DNA of 64,000 bases from Epiperipatus broadwayi. Taxonomy: Eukaryota > Onychophora > Udeonychophora > Euonychophora > Peripatidae. Below, in pieces: positions 24,061 to 35,420 of the stretch; the stretch's first letter is position 1; each line of letters opens with the position of its first letter. The stretch is taken from positions 62,001 to 126,000 of the forward strand of contig JAQFVV010011394.1 of assembly GCA_028023455.1 (NCBI GenBank). Reading direction: 5' to 3'. The notes under the pieces were generated by a model. It was given only the letters and a program-made list of their open reading frames with translations. It had not been told where the DNA came from and ran no database searches. A program made the translations under genes and the position numbers.

Positions 24061-24310
24061 TAATAATATTATCTCAAAACAAAGTTAAAATAAGAGTCAT
24101 AGATCACATGACCCTATTCTCTTAAGCTTGTAAGTTATAAACAATGAGGATTGCCAATTCCTCAACAAGCTTTGTCATAAATGCTTAGCCAGAGAAAACA
24201 TTTAAAATATCTCTGTCAGGAAACTCCCCCCCCCCAACCCCTGACCATGGTTTCGTGCTTTGGCACTCCTCAGAGAGCTTCCAGGGTAGGTTCAGACACT
24301 AGATGTTTCA
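24061..24310 (-). repeat. Hammerhead-containing repeat, also present at 40869-41290
   Basis: Read on the minus strand, the hammerhead-like motif is followed by G-rich sequence, a 'caaagcttgttgaggaattg' hairpin region, 'ttataacttacaagctt' and 'gtcatgtgat'. The same order occurs in both arms of the inverted repeat at 40869-41290 ('caaagcttgttaagagctta', 'tataacatttgtaatac', 'ggtcatgtgac'). This supports a real mobile or transcribed unit. Confidence 0.6.
24230..24287 (-). ncRNA. Hammerhead ribozyme-like motif (type I layout), best copy
   Basis: On the minus strand the core CUGAGGA (24273-24267) matches the CUGANGA consensus. It is followed by a perfect 4-bp stem II GUGC-CAAA-GCAC (24266-24255), then GAAA (24254-24251), and a short stem III ACC/GGU closing on GUC, with predicted cleavage between 24243 and 24242. 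Stem I pairs CUCU (24277-24274) with AGGG (24242-24239), then an internal mismatch, AA/UU and further G-rich pairing. All invariant core positions visible by eye are present. Short stem III is typical of hammerheads described in Penelope-like and related retroelements. Activity is not shown. Confidence 0.7.
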
Positions 24311-24354
24311 CTAGTGCTTTTTAATTAGACAGGTTAATAACAGGAATGCCCTGC

Positions 24355-24425
24355 ATGATTTGGGGTAGCTGTAGAGTGTGACTTAGGATCTGGAGGTCCC
24401 AGGATTGATTCTGGTAATTCTTATG
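24355..24425 (+). repeat. Possible tRNA-derived SINE fragment
   Basis: The segment 'ggtcccaggattgattctgg' resembles a tRNA T-arm with B box, and 'gtagctgtagagtgtgact' upstream resembles an A-box region at about the right spacing. A T-run follows at 24452-24469. There is no cloverleaf and no target duplication, so this is a tentative call. Confidence 0.3.
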
Positions 24426-24469
24426 AACTCTCAAGCAGTAAAGTCATTAGTCTTTTTTTTTTTTTTTTA

Positions 24470-25096
24470 TAACAGGATTGATTTATTATCTTAGAAGAAT
24501 TGACAATTTGCTCTTGGGATCAAATTTAACATATGATTCGAAAAATAATTTTAAAATTTTATTATTAGATACTAGAACTCAAATTTTTTATAATATACAT
24601 CTAAGTGAGATGCTAAAATAAGTTATTTATTGAGTTACAAACTGTAACTTATGATGGTTATATTTGCATTAAGAGCAATAATTAAATCTAACGTTCAATT
24701 TTGATATTGGCCACTATCATTGTGGAGTTTTAGATTTATATATTTAGACAGCTTATTTTTTCCAAGCAAATGAATTGAAAGTTTTAAATATGTTAAAGTT
24801 TTAAATGCAAGTCAGTTTGCACATGTAACTGGGAGATATGATACTAGGCCATAAATTCTATACTTTACTAATTTGTTAATGTTAACAATAGGCAACCTTA
24901 ACCTTATTTATTAGTGATCAAACTCTATTGTCTACAATTCCTTTGACCAAAAAAAGTTAACTTAAGTACATATTATCATAGTAAATAGTAAAATTTTATA
25001 CCTCAATTTTATTTTACTAATTATAAAACCCTTTTTTTTTTAAAGTAAAATAAATTCAAATGTTTAGTATTGATTTTAAAAGTACAAATAGTATAC
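24470..25096. other. TYMP intron 2, remainder; no recognised feature
   Basis: AT-rich intron sequence with no supported repeat or coding similarity. Confidence 0.5.
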
Positions 25097-25299
25097 CTTT
25101 AATCCACAAGCGGCTAGGACAGGAGTAAGAATTAGACTAATTTTATCACCTACACCACCTGTACTATGTTTGTCTACCACTAAATTTTTCCATTCTTCTG
25201 GCCACTTAAAAGTCCTTCCTGATAATGTCATACTTTTAGTTAAATAAAAAGTCTCTGTGGGTGATAGACCATTCAAATAAGTTGCCATTAGAAAAGCTC
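25097..25299 (-). CDS. TYMP: Thymidine phosphorylase, exon 2
   Basis: Minus-strand exon encoding residues 39-106: GAFLMATYLNGLSPTETFYL, and later VDKHSTGGVGDKISL. The KHSTGGVGD motif is the phosphate-binding signature of the family; Lys82, Ser84 and Ser93 correspond to DeoA Lys84, Ser86 and Ser95. The alpha-helical start follows the family pattern (QI-GA-LM-A...L). The acceptor 'ttcttttag' splits Gly39 with exon 1, and the donor 'gtatac' leaves phase 0 for exon 3. Exons 2 and 3 are 1.4 kb apart; exon 1 lies 5.2 kb upstream. Confidence 0.93.
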
Positions 25300-25439
25300 C
25301 TAAAAGAACAAAAAAAAAAAGTTTAACAAACTAATAGCAAATTTAATGAAATTATTAGAACAAAATACTGTATATTGTTTCGATCTGATTATTTATCAAA
25401 TGCTCAGGAAATCTGTAATTAGAAAGAGAAAGGCTTTAA

Positions 25440-25870
25440 CTTTTTTCACATATGCGACTTAAACATTTTATAATAGCCAATCGATATAGTTTTGACTATA
25501 GAGGGACCTCTTAAATCTCAACACAAGATAGGCACTTGATAAAGATAAGAGCAGCGTCTTATCTCTAAGCTAAATTCTTATTTATATGGACTAATCGGAA
25601 ACAACTTGATTTGAGAGCGTAAAGATATTACTCTCTTCACATCTAAATCCATTATTCCCTTCCCCAAATTAATTTACATGAAATCACGCTATTTTCAACG
25701 AATTAATATTAAGATCTTTTTACTGGACATATAGAAATGCTCTATAACCTTTTTCACATGCCCCTTAAACATTTGAATAATAGCCAAACGATGTAGTTTT
25801 TGACTATAAAAGGATCTCTCAAACCTCAACACATGATAGAGATGTTATAAAGATAAGAGCGGTGTTGTAT
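25440..25870. repeat. Two diverged R1-type repeats in tandem
   Basis: Two direct copies, about 25445-25560 and 25742-25865, share 'tttttcacat', 'ttaaacattt', 'atagccaa.cgat.tagttt', 'tcaacaca.gatag' and 'aaagataagagc.g.gt'. Both resemble the R1 family ('gagggacctct', 'ataagagtggcc'). They lie in TYMP intron 1. Confidence 0.6.
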
Positions 25871-26390
25871 ATTGTTTCTGAGATTTATTGATTCTCTCAA
25901 AATGTTAAAAGAACAAAGGAGTTATGATAGTTTTTAACAAATTAAAAAGGATTTAGATAGATTCAAATTTTGTTCAATATTACTCATAAAATACGTTCAC
26001 GTATCATTCAAATATATATATTTACATATTATTAATTATTTACGTGTTAATATTAAATGTTCCCTTTATCTGGGATTTCCATATCCATTGTTTTAGTTAT
26101 CCGCGAGATATATGTTTTTTTAATATGTAAATAAAATATTTATAAAAAAATAAAAATTAATAAAAAAGAAATTTTAATTTTTTAGTTTTTTTTTCTTTCA
26201 ATTTACAAGGCATATATGCACACATGTATTTTAAGACACTATAATCTGGGATTATCTATGAATTTTGGTAACTGCACCGAGACTTCTACCCATTTGTTCT
26301 CATACAGAGGAATTGCAATAGCAGTTTTAAAACTAAAAACATGTTTAGAAAAATCAAATTGCTTATATTCGGGGCAGGTTTTAATATATG
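25871..26390. other. TYMP intron 1 segment, no recognised feature
   Basis: AT-rich sequence. A 69-codon plus-strand frame (26216-26425) runs into the LTR below and has no recognisable domain. Confidence 0.4.
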
Positions 26391-27047
26391 TGTTATATCT
26401 GACCTTGCCTTCAGAAGTGGACTAGTTCAGATTCTTTCTTATCTAATCGGATTGAGCATTCATTGCCGCTAACCAATGTGTAAACATGTAGATAACCAAT
26501 GTATAAGACATAGCCAAAGGATAAAACATAAGTATGGCCAATGTATAAGCATGTGTATAAAATTCTATCATTGGTTAGTATGGACCATTAGGCACTGATG
26601 CTCTCTGAATCTGATTGCTGCCAGTAAGGTAAAGGATCTGGCAATAAATAGTCAGTCTTTTTAGAAGAGAGAGAGAGATAATATCTGTCTAACCTGAATG
26701 ACTGACCATGCTCTCAATTGAAATCACTTTCAACTGCAAAGATGTTTCTACTATAGTCACTCGGTATATGTCTATGCAGTGAGGCAAGTCCACAATAGGA
26801 CTGAAAGCTGCTACGATTTTGGCTGACTAAAAGCAAGCTGTCCAGTACAGCCAGAAGAATCTTGACTAGAACACATGAGGCAAGCTAATATATACAGCTG
26901 GAAGTGAGTTCAGTAATTTGAGCATGACCAGATCATTATTGACTAAGTTATACATAAAATTGTATTTATTAATGGTGTAACATGTATACATATTTGTTCT
27001 AATAAATTATACATATTAATTTTATGAGTGCTCATATTTTTTTGATA
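26391..27047 (+). repeat. Putative 5' LTR of a decayed Ty3/gypsy-like element
   Basis: The segment 26391-26910 aligns along its length with the reverse complement of the 527-bp solo LTR at 39522-40048. Shared landmarks are 'atatctgaccttgccttcag', 'ggactagt', 'ctgaatgactga.catgctct', 'gcagtgaggcaagtccac' and 'gaggcaagct'. It starts TGTTATATCT. It precedes gag-like coding sequence in the same orientation. The stretch just after it, 'ttggtttgggtctgaaacc', may be a primer-binding region. The 3' limit is uncertain. Confidence 0.5.
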
Positions 27048-27549
27048 TTACTGTTGGTTTGGGTCTGAAACCTGCAATTTAGCCATACACAACAGATTTG
27101 GTGCAGTCAGACAAAAGGAATATTTTCCCCCATTGATCAAAAAAATAGTATTAAATACGCCAAATACAACAGATTTGGCATGGTCAGATGAGAAATATTT
27201 TCCCTCACTAGTGGAAAAATACAGTAAATACATGAGCGCAAAGAAAACAGACTCATCATATTTACAAAACAGATAAAATTCTATCACTTAGCTCTTCCCA
27301 AATGAAAAACAGATTCGGCAGATTCATAAGAAAAATTAACTGCAAACATAATAGACATGTCAATTAAAATCATAAACTAATCATGAATGCATTACTCATA
27401 ATAAAGCTATGGAAGCTCTCCCTAGTGGACAGATAGCTTCATTGGGACAGTTACAAACAGTAACTGTCAAAATTTAAAATTACAAATGGTAACATACAAA
27501 AATAAAAATCAGTATTTTTTTTCTCTTATGAAGAAACAAGGGAAAATTT

Positions 27550-28790
27550 AAAAATGGCTAATTCTATTGGCCCCATGGAAGCTTTTGATCCAGTCCATCC
27601 ATCCGGAGGGCTGGTCAAGCTATACAGAGCGATTGATATTTTACCTACAAGTTAATCAGATCAAGTATCCCGATGTAAAATTAGCCACACTAATAATCAT
27701 AATAGGTCCTCAAACTTACGAGATACTCAAGTTACGACAGAACAGCGATTTTGACAAAATATTAAACAACTCTCACAGATTATTTTTCCCCAAAACCCTT
27801 GACAAGGATGCAGAGATATTCTTTCAACCTCTGCATGTAAGAACAGAAGTGGGGGAAGCCAGAGAGTTCACAACAAGAATCTGATCATAGTCATTAAAGT
27901 GTGAATTCAACGATTTCATGAATGAAGCACTTCATGATCATTTTATTTGTGGCACAAACAATCACAATTTCAAATGCTCATGATGTCAGATTTAGATTTT
28001 GAAGCAGACATGGCCCATGCAGTACTAGCAGAATCAATAGTTAGTTAGGAAAACCCATTAAAAAAATTACTAAGTATAATGTGCAAAAAATCGAGCATAA
28101 CACTGGGTTGGTCAGACACTCAGTCAGCTCAGATAATTCAGCATCAAATAGTCTAATGCACTGCTTTAGATTCAATGAACAAATGCACATACATACAGAA
28201 TGCCTGCACCACTATACAACATGTACATTTTGCAAGTGAGTCGGATATATAAAGGCTGCATGTTTGAAATTAAAAAAAAAAACAGACAGCCAATATGAGA
28301 ATGGAAGAATCTATTCTAAAACCGGCAAAAGCAATTATAAAAAAAATAAACAAGTTGCCTGTATAAATCATATTAAAGTCAAACAGTCTGGATTTATGTA
28401 TTATAATTAATAATATGCCAGTTATAATGAAACTGGACACAGGGTCTACAGTGTCCATTGTTTCAAGAAAGATGTGGGCTATCATTAATAAAAATAAAGA
28501 ATATAAGCTGCACCCTAGCAGGAAGTCAATCTTGGGCTATCAGGGCAATAAAATAAAACTATTGGGTCAAACAATGGTTAAAATTAGTATGCCTAACAAG
28601 ACTATATACCTACCATTGGTGATGGCATCAGATAATCATAGTAACTTATTAGGTCATGACTGGTTCGGTCACTTAGGCTTTGCAGTGACAAAAGTGAACC
28701 AGGTCACAACCTTAAGCAAAATGAATCAAAACATGCCAGCAAAGAACAGAACACTTCAGTGACCTAAACCTGAATGGACCTGATCTAGAC
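27550..28790 (+). pseudogene. Decayed Ty3/gypsy-like gag-protease
   Basis: 27555-27887 encodes a Gag-type segment (EGWSSYTERLIFYLQVNQI, then DVKLATLIIIIGPQTYEIL) with a frame shift in its first 15 codons (MEAFDPVHP in another frame). At about 28155-28265 a frame with one stop holds a Cys/His cluster (HCFRF...H..CLHH...CTFCK.VGYI) resembling a retroelement zinc region. 28415-28762 encodes a retropepsin: KLDTGSTVSIVS carries the catalytic DTG, and LLGHDWFGHLGF matches the LGxDWL-type C-terminal motif. No reverse transcriptase follows, so the element is truncated. It lies in TYMP intron 1, antisense to TYMP. Confidence 0.75.
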
Positions 28791-29890
28791 TCCATATGGG
28801 CCTTGCTGGCCCATAGAAAGGTAAACTGCTAATGCTGAAATGAATAGACATTATACATTTCAATATATAAATATTACAAAAAACAAATATATGTATATTA
28901 ATATACATATACTTATATATTTACATGCATTTAATACACATATACATGAATACATTAAGCTCTATTATATGTTTGATTGAACAACATATATACATATCCC
29001 TCCAGAAAAAAGGTTTCGTGCATGAAATCTTGATGACAGCCTAGCATTTTTCAGATTTTTTGGTCGTTTTAGCATTGGTATGGGTCTGGACTTTTTTCCT
29101 GGCAATAAAAATGCTTTCTGGCACTAGGGATTCACTTGTAGATGACTTTGCTTATTCTCTTACTGAATAGCTTTTTTCTTAGCTTTAATAATTTCTGCTT
29201 CTAAAATATTGCTTTTAAAACAATTTTCTTTGTTTTGCTATATTGTTGGATGCTGTGCCATCTTACATGTTCTTTCAATTATGACATAAGCTTCTGTTTC
29301 AACTTCTATTATTCATTTTTCCTATAAATGTTTTAATAGTTTCTTTTATCCAATATTCAGATGTTGTTTCCAATCTTGAATTTGTTTTGTTCACTTCAAT
29401 TAAGTTCACATTATTATTGACATATTTTGCTTCTCAGTAAAAGTAGTAGCTTATTTCTTAATTTACAGTTCAGAAACATTAAAGAGTTATACGAATATCA
29501 TCTAAACCAGAAGTTAATCATGATAACTTCTTAGTTATAAAATGGCCACACTTTCAAGTCTTGTAGCATTCGCAACAAGCAAAGTTTTCACATTTCATGC
29601 ACTTAATATTTTAAAAAAATAAAATACTTATATTTATTACTACCCCAGGCTCCTATTTTACAATATTATCATTACTATCATTAATTTACAATTATTTTGA
29701 TTGGTAGATTGTGTGAGACAAGTTATTTTTAGATAATCTTTTCTAAACTCATATGCTTTTGTGAAAAGTAGGATCTCCAAATAGGGATTTCCAACATACA
29801 TAAGCCAAGTGCATCTCCTATTCCAAATCTAGCTTCTAAATGACTTGTCGATTGTACTAGCTCATGCAAGATCACAATTAAAGACCTACC
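28791..29890. other. TYMP intron 1 segment; possible decayed coding remnant on minus
   Basis: Mostly T-rich on the plus strand. Between about 29030 and 29480 the minus strand has a base composition unlike its surroundings and short Lys/Ser/Glu-rich frames broken by many stops. No protein family was recognised. No RNA gene was seen. Confidence 0.35.
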
Positions 29891-29891
29891 T

Positions 29892-30011
29892 ATCAAGCGT
29901 TGTTAGCCAAGACGTCAGCGCAACCGCCTTGCAAGCAAGTAGTTGGTTGCAGACGGTTGTTGCGGGTTCGCCTCCTGGCAGATGCTACGGCATATGAAAA
30001 AAAAAAAAAAC
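29892..30011 (+). mobile_element. tRNA-derived SINE
   Basis: The head has an A-box-like 'gttagccaagacgtcagcg' and a B box 'gcgggttcgcctcctgg', and it ends in a 13-base A tail. The target copies 'acctacc' flank it on both sides. It matches, with substitutions, the SINE on the other strand at 35735-35842, which shares 'gtcagcgcaac.gccttgca' and 'gttgcgggttc'. It would be transcribed by RNA polymerase III and moved by a LINE in trans. Confidence 0.8.
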
Positions 30012-30454
30012 CTACCCAATCTGCTAAAACTTGTTTATTTTTTGCTTAGGGCTTTTGCATAAAAAAGAAGTAGGAAATTATTGGAGTCAGAATTGTCATG
30101 TATTTGCATGAACACACACCATTCTATTCTCACAATTAATGCAGGTAGATAATTGATACCATGAAAGGTTCACAATGATTAAATTCTGCACTAACTTAAA
30201 CAATTGAAGACAATAAAATAATAGAGAATTAAAAAAAAATGAAAAAAGAATGACAGAAAATAATACTCTTCCCTGAATTATCTTATCCTACAACTAAAAG
30301 AAGATGCATTTACGTCCGCACTGCTTATCCATAAGTAATCATCTTTCTCTAAGTAACATTTTATCACCAGCATTGGTGAGTCCCTTTAGTACTATCAATC
30401 CATATAGACATACATATTTTATTGAATTGGATAAAATAAATAAGGTTCACTTAC

Positions 30455-30569
30455 CTATCTGACTTTCTTTCACTTCTCTATTGACAATCGCTTTTACAAA
30501 GTATCCCATTTCCTCATAGGTTAATTCTTGACCATCGCGTTTTTTACTAATTATATCCACAAACTTCAT
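30455..30569 (-). CDS. TYMP: Thymidine phosphorylase, exon 1 (start codon)
   Basis: Minus-strand first coding exon, residues 1-38 plus one base of Gly39: MKFVDIISKKRDGQELTYEE, then MGYFVKAIVNREVKESQI. This matches the family N-terminus (xIIxKKRDGxxLxxEEI..F...). The donor is 'gtaagt'. The ATG at 30569 is preceded in frame by a stop about 13 codons upstream and gives an N-terminus like the bacterial enzymes, without the extra residues at the human N-terminus. Any 5' non-coding exon is not visible. An AT-rich region and then a LINE lie upstream. Confidence 0.9.
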
Positions 30570-31053
30570 ATTATAAATTTTACAGAGTGCAAGAAATATT
30601 TATTAATTCACGAATGGTTAATTTGATGTTTTACTTGGTTAAGTAATATCTATTAAAAAATTTAAAAAAAAAATTAAAGTATGTGATATTACTTTTAAAA
30701 AAAAAAGTGCTTTCGCGTTGACGAAATTTAAGGCAAGCGAAAACTTTATACGCAAAAATATTATTTTACTGGAAACTATTACAAGCACTATTTAGGGAAA
30801 CGGCAGTATAAATTTTGAACTTTCAGTAAGAAATAAAAAAATGAAAGCAGACCAATGGAATTTGAAGTGTTATTTCACACATTGATGGAGGGGCATCTGT
30901 TATCGGTTGTTTACAATATTTATTTATAATTAATTATCTATTAAAATTTGATAAGATATACTCTTTAAATTAAAACAGGTAAATTGTATAATATTAAAAA
31001 AACGTTTAGAAAATTAAAAATTCATTTGAAAAGTTAAATAAAAAATTCTAAAA

Positions 31054-34011
31054 TTAATTAATATCATCATCATCAACCATTATCAATCCACTGCAAGATG
31101 AAGATCTCTCCAAGTTTAATCCTTCTCTTCTCCACAACACCCCTGCACATTTTCTTATTTCATCCATCCATCTCACATGTGGTCTCTTTCTGGATCTTTT
31201 ATAATCTCTTGGAATCCAGTTTAAAATTTCAATTGTCCATCTATTATCATCTCTTCTAGCAATATGTCCAGCCCAACTCCATTTCAATCTTTTAATTTTT
31301 TCAATAAGGTCAGTAACACCTGTTTGTTGTCTTACCCATACATTGCGTTTTTGATCTCTTCTTGTTACTCCCAACATACATCTCTCCATACTCCTTTGAG
31401 TGGTCTGAAGTCTCTGTATTGCTCTTCTATTAAGTGTCCAAGTCTCAGATCCATAAGTAAGAACTGGTAAAACACATTTGTTAAAAACCATCCTTTTCAA
31501 ACACATAGGCATATTTCCTTTTAGTATCAAGTTATTTCTACCAAAAGCACTCCAACCAAGTTTAATTCTATGATTAATTTCCTCCATTATGTTTCCATCT
31601 GTATTAATAATCTGACCAAGGTATTTGTAACTGTTAACTTCTTCTAATTCTTCATAATCAATCTTTATTTTCATATTTTGAGCAAATCGATTAAACATTA
31701 TTTTAGTCTTTTTAACATTTATCTTTAGTCCTACTTTTCTACTTTCATCTGCTAACTCCTGCAACATTTCCTGCAGCTCTAAAGCATTATTTGCAAAAAC
31801 AACTACATCATCTGCGAAATCTAAATGACTTAAATACTCTCCATTTACTTTCACTCCTTTAGTTTCTCATTTTAATCCACAAAATACTTCTTGCAGCACT
31901 GCTGTAAAGAGTTTTGGAGATATGGAGTCACCTTGTCTTACACCTTTCTCAATGTTGATTTTTTTAGTATCATTATGTAATCTAATTGTTTCTGTTGCAT
32001 TTTTATAAATATTCTTTAAAATATGACAATATCCTGGATCTATACCTTGATGATCCAATGCTTTAATCACTGAAGAAATATGTATAAAATCGAATGCCTT
32101 TTCATAATCTACAAATCCAAAACATAATGACAACTCATATTCATTTGTCCTTTCTATAACTTCTCTCAATACCTGGATATGATCTACTGTACTAAAACCA
32201 CTTTTAAAGCCAGCTTGTTCTCTTGGTTGGTGGAAATCCAATGTTCTCTGTAGACGAGTAGTAATTATCTTGGTAAAAATTTTATATAAAACTGATAAAA
32301 GGCTGATAGGTCTGTAATTTCTAATATCTTCTTTATCACCTTTTTTAAATATTAATATTATTACTGCATTCTTCCAATCATCCGGTATATCTTTATCATT
32401 TAGACATTTGGTATATAACTTTGCTAAAAAAAATTCTATTTCTTCACCTGCTTCTTTTAATATATCAATTATAATTCCATCATTACCTGGAGCCTTTCCT
32501 TTCTTCATACATTTAATTGCATGTCTCACTTCTTCATTTAAAATTCTGGGCAATTCGGAAGATGTAATAGATATAGGAGGTACTTGTTCTTTATTACTAT
32601 ATAATTCTTGATAAAAATCTTCTACCAATTTCATGATGTCATCTCTCTTTTTAGTAATAATTCCATCTTTTTTTCTTATTGCAGATATAAATTTCCTACC
32701 AATACCTAAATGTTGTTGAACATTTTTGAGACTTTTATTTTCTTCTACAGCTTTCCTTGCTATTTCACAGTTATACTTTCTTATATCATTTTCAACTCTT
32801 TTCTGTACCATTTTACAAAATTCGAGATATTCAATGCTTTTTAATACATCATTTTTGTATATGTTCATATTCCTTCTTTTCTTCATAAATTCTCTAGTCT
32901 CAGTAGAAATTTTATTAGTCAGTTGCTGTTTCTTTCTACCAGCTATCTTTGTTACAGTTTTCAAAAGTATATCAGTTATTTTCATATTAATTTCATTCAA
33001 ATCTGAATCATGTTCAAAATCTCCTAACATTTGAAACCTATTTGTAAGTTCCAATTTAAATTCATTAGAATGTTTCTGAAGATTAGGAATATCAACTGTA
33101 AATATTGTTTTTCTTAATAATTTTTGTCTCTCTAGTTTTACATTAACACGTAACTTACACCTTACTAATCGATGATCACTTCCTGTGTTAAATTTATTAA
33201 AAACATTACAATCTTGAAATATGTATTTTCTGTTAGTCAAAATATAATCCAATTCTGCTGTACCTTCATTTGGATGCTTCCATGTCCATTTCCTTTTAAC
33301 ATTTTTCTCAAAAAAAGAATTCATAATATAAAGTTTTTCTTTTTCTGCAAACTCCACAAGTCTATGTCCTCTCTCATTTCTATTACCATAACCAAAATTA
33401 CCTACAGCAATTTCATCTTTCATTTGTCTACCAATTCTAGCATTAAAGTCTCTCATAACAATTTTAAAATGTTGTTTACTCTGATCAAAAGCCTTTTGTA
33501 CATCCATATAAAAATCTTCTACTACTTCATCACTATGAGAATTTGTTGGGGCATAAACCTGAATTATCTGCATTTGGTATCTGCTATTAAGTTGTATAAC
33601 TAATCTTGCCACTCTGTCCGATACACCATCAATCTCCACAATATTGTTCTTCCACTTTTTATTTATAATGAATCCTACTCCACTTGTATTTCCAATATGC
33701 GTGCCTTTATAATAGAGTATATGTCCACTTTTTAAATCAATTGTTTCTTCTCCTTTTCTTCTAACTTCACAAAGTCCAATAATGTCCCATTCAATATAAG
33801 ACAGTTCTTCTTCTAATTCTTGCAATCTTCCTTCACTTGAAAGTGATCTGCATTTGTAAGTACCTAAATAAAAAGTCGTCATCAAATGGCAGCCTGGGTT
33901 TGCAATCAGGGGATTCTTAGCACCCTCTGCCTTCAGCCACCAACCGCTGCCTTGGTTGGTGACTTTACAGCCTCCTGGGAATAAGGGCCATGCTTTATTT
34001 TTGTCTGTCAT
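31054..34011 (-). pseudogene. RTE-like LINE ORF: endonuclease plus reverse transcriptase, one in-frame stop
   Basis: One continuous frame, interrupted only by a TGA at 31866-31864, encodes about 980 residues. Residues about 45-310 are an AP-endonuclease/EEP domain: TYKCRSL, GLCEVRRKGEE, QVYAPT, VMRDFNARIG and GSDHRLVR. Residues about 470-780 are a reverse transcriptase: GNDGIIIDILKEA, NYRPISLLSVLYKIF, REQAGFK, FVDYEKAFD, EKGVRQGDSISPKLF, then HLDFADDVVVFANN with the catalytic FADD. A thumb and C-terminal region follows (YLGQIINTDG, LTYGSETW, RRRDQKRNVWVR-type, RPHVRWMDEIRK). The stop falls in GLK-stop-ETKGVKVNGEYL, where related elements have Trp, so TGG to TGA is likely. DFNA is preceded by MR instead of the usual MG. 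Related proteins are often labelled craniofacial development protein 2-like. Confidence 0.9.
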
Positions 34012-34320
34012 AATTGTATATATGTATTGGAAAAATATTTATCATTTACACAAACATTCATTCTGCCTTATCAGGCACTGAGAAGAAAGACCATGGTGTT
34101 TCTTGATCTTAAACTCAGAGGTAAAAAGCCAATAAACTCACCATGCTGGCTAATGCATGTTGGTGAGCAGCCCACCCATGTTCGTATACTATATGAATAA
34201 TCACATAGTAATAACAGCTACAACGACAAGAACGTATGAAGTGGACATTAGGAATTTGCCCTGCTCGGTTCCTCTAAGGCCTCCAAGAGGAATCAAAGGG
34301 TCTCCTTTCAGTTAATAGCA
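31054..34320 (-). mobile_element. RTE-like LINE, nearly full length
   Basis: The 3' end (31063-31078) is a short (GAT)n/(ATC)n run overlapping the end of the ORF, a typical RTE feature. Upstream of the ORF, 34012-34320 forms a 5' untranslated region of non-AT-rich character. Only the single stop and a few substitutions separate it from an intact ORF, so it is relatively young. No clear target duplication was found. It lies about 0.5 kb upstream of TYMP exon 1, in the same orientation. Confidence 0.75.
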
Positions 34321-35234
34321 AACTCCTTAATTTAATACATAATTTAATACATATTGTAATCCATAATTTAATACATATTCTACCATGTGTGCACGCCACA
34401 CACGCACGCACAAATATAGTCAGAGAATATATATATATTAGCAGAAAAAACAAATTACTGAAAACCCAAACTGATAATATTAAAGTATACATAATGACAC
34501 GCATTTCTTGCATTAATCAATATCATACCTTTGTAAATGTACACAAGATATTTTCGGATTCTCTGTTATTTCCGAATCTGTTTTTTAATGTGTTTTTTTT
34601 TTTTTAAAATGAATTGGATTATTTATCTATTTATTTTTATTTAAATGAAAAAATTTAGTGAAAACAAATGCAAATTTCCACTGGTGGTGGTTAAATGTTT
34701 TCCATCTCCGCTCTTCAACATTTGATAGCAAATCTGATATCTTATACTATGTAAACGGTTTCACAACTATATATTCTTTATTGTAAAAATTAACACGTTT
34801 TGTCAACTCTAAAAAAAGTAATCTAGAATTAAAGGTAATATGATGAGATACACAAAAACATTATGATCTTTGTGAATTGTAGGATTTTGATAGCATTCTT
34901 TTAAATCCACAAGATACACAGTACTCAAAGTAAATAATTCATGAAACAAACAAAATACAACTTGACTCCAGCTTACTAATACTTAACACCATTATAAAAT
35001 TAACAGTATTATATAAATTATTTATCTTATTCCAATTCTCTCACATTTTGCAATTAATCGATGTACGTCATACTAATCATATGCTTTATTGATTGAACGA
35101 AATTGTAGCACCAGAAATGACAGATCTGCATTGCAATTCATAAATTTTGAGTTCCAGAATCTCATCTAATCATACAAGATAATAGATACCAGTTGGGAGT
35201 GCTTAATAAATTCTAATACATTGCAGTTATTTCC
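34321..35234. other. Intergenic, no recognised feature
   Basis: AT-rich, with small repeats of 'catattgtaatccataattt' type at 34330-34385 and a short (CACG)-rich patch. Open frames here are short and low-complexity. Confidence 0.45.
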
Positions 35235-35290
35235 CATACTCCCAGACAAATTTCTCATGTACGACTTTCCTTAGTGAGGAGTTTTGGATC
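35235..35290 (-). ncRNA. Decayed hammerhead-like motif
   Basis: On the minus strand: 'ctcctca', then CUAAGGA (consensus CUGANGA, one change), a roughly 13-nt stem II region, GAAAUUUGUC and 'tgggagtatgg'. The flanks pair partly as stem I. It belongs to the family listed at 35655, 36151, 45566 and 61443. Probably inactive. Confidence 0.4.
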
Positions 35291-35324
35291 TGAATCTAAA
35301 GTATTTGGATTTGATAATCTGTAA

Positions 35325-35420
35325 CAACAAATAGAAAAAATAAATTAAATGGCTTAGTCATTTAATTTATTTTTCTATTTGTTAGCCATTTAATTTATTT
35401 TTCTATTTGTTGTTACAGCT
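35325..35420. repeat. Hairpin with a duplicated arm
   Basis: 'caacaaatagaaaaaataaa' and 'ttaaatgg' are followed by two head-to-tail copies of their inverse ('catttaatttatttttctat', then 'ttgt'). So one arm pairs with either of two tandem copies of the other. Confidence 0.85.

Noticed and set aside
29030-29480. Processed pseudogene on the minus strand
   Set aside because: Base composition hints at old coding sequence, but every frame is broken and no family could be named, so it is only noted in the region description.
31864-31866. TGA read as tryptophan or selenocysteine
   Set aside because: Host exons here do not support a changed code, and a TGG to TGA point mutation in a transposon copy is the simpler explanation.
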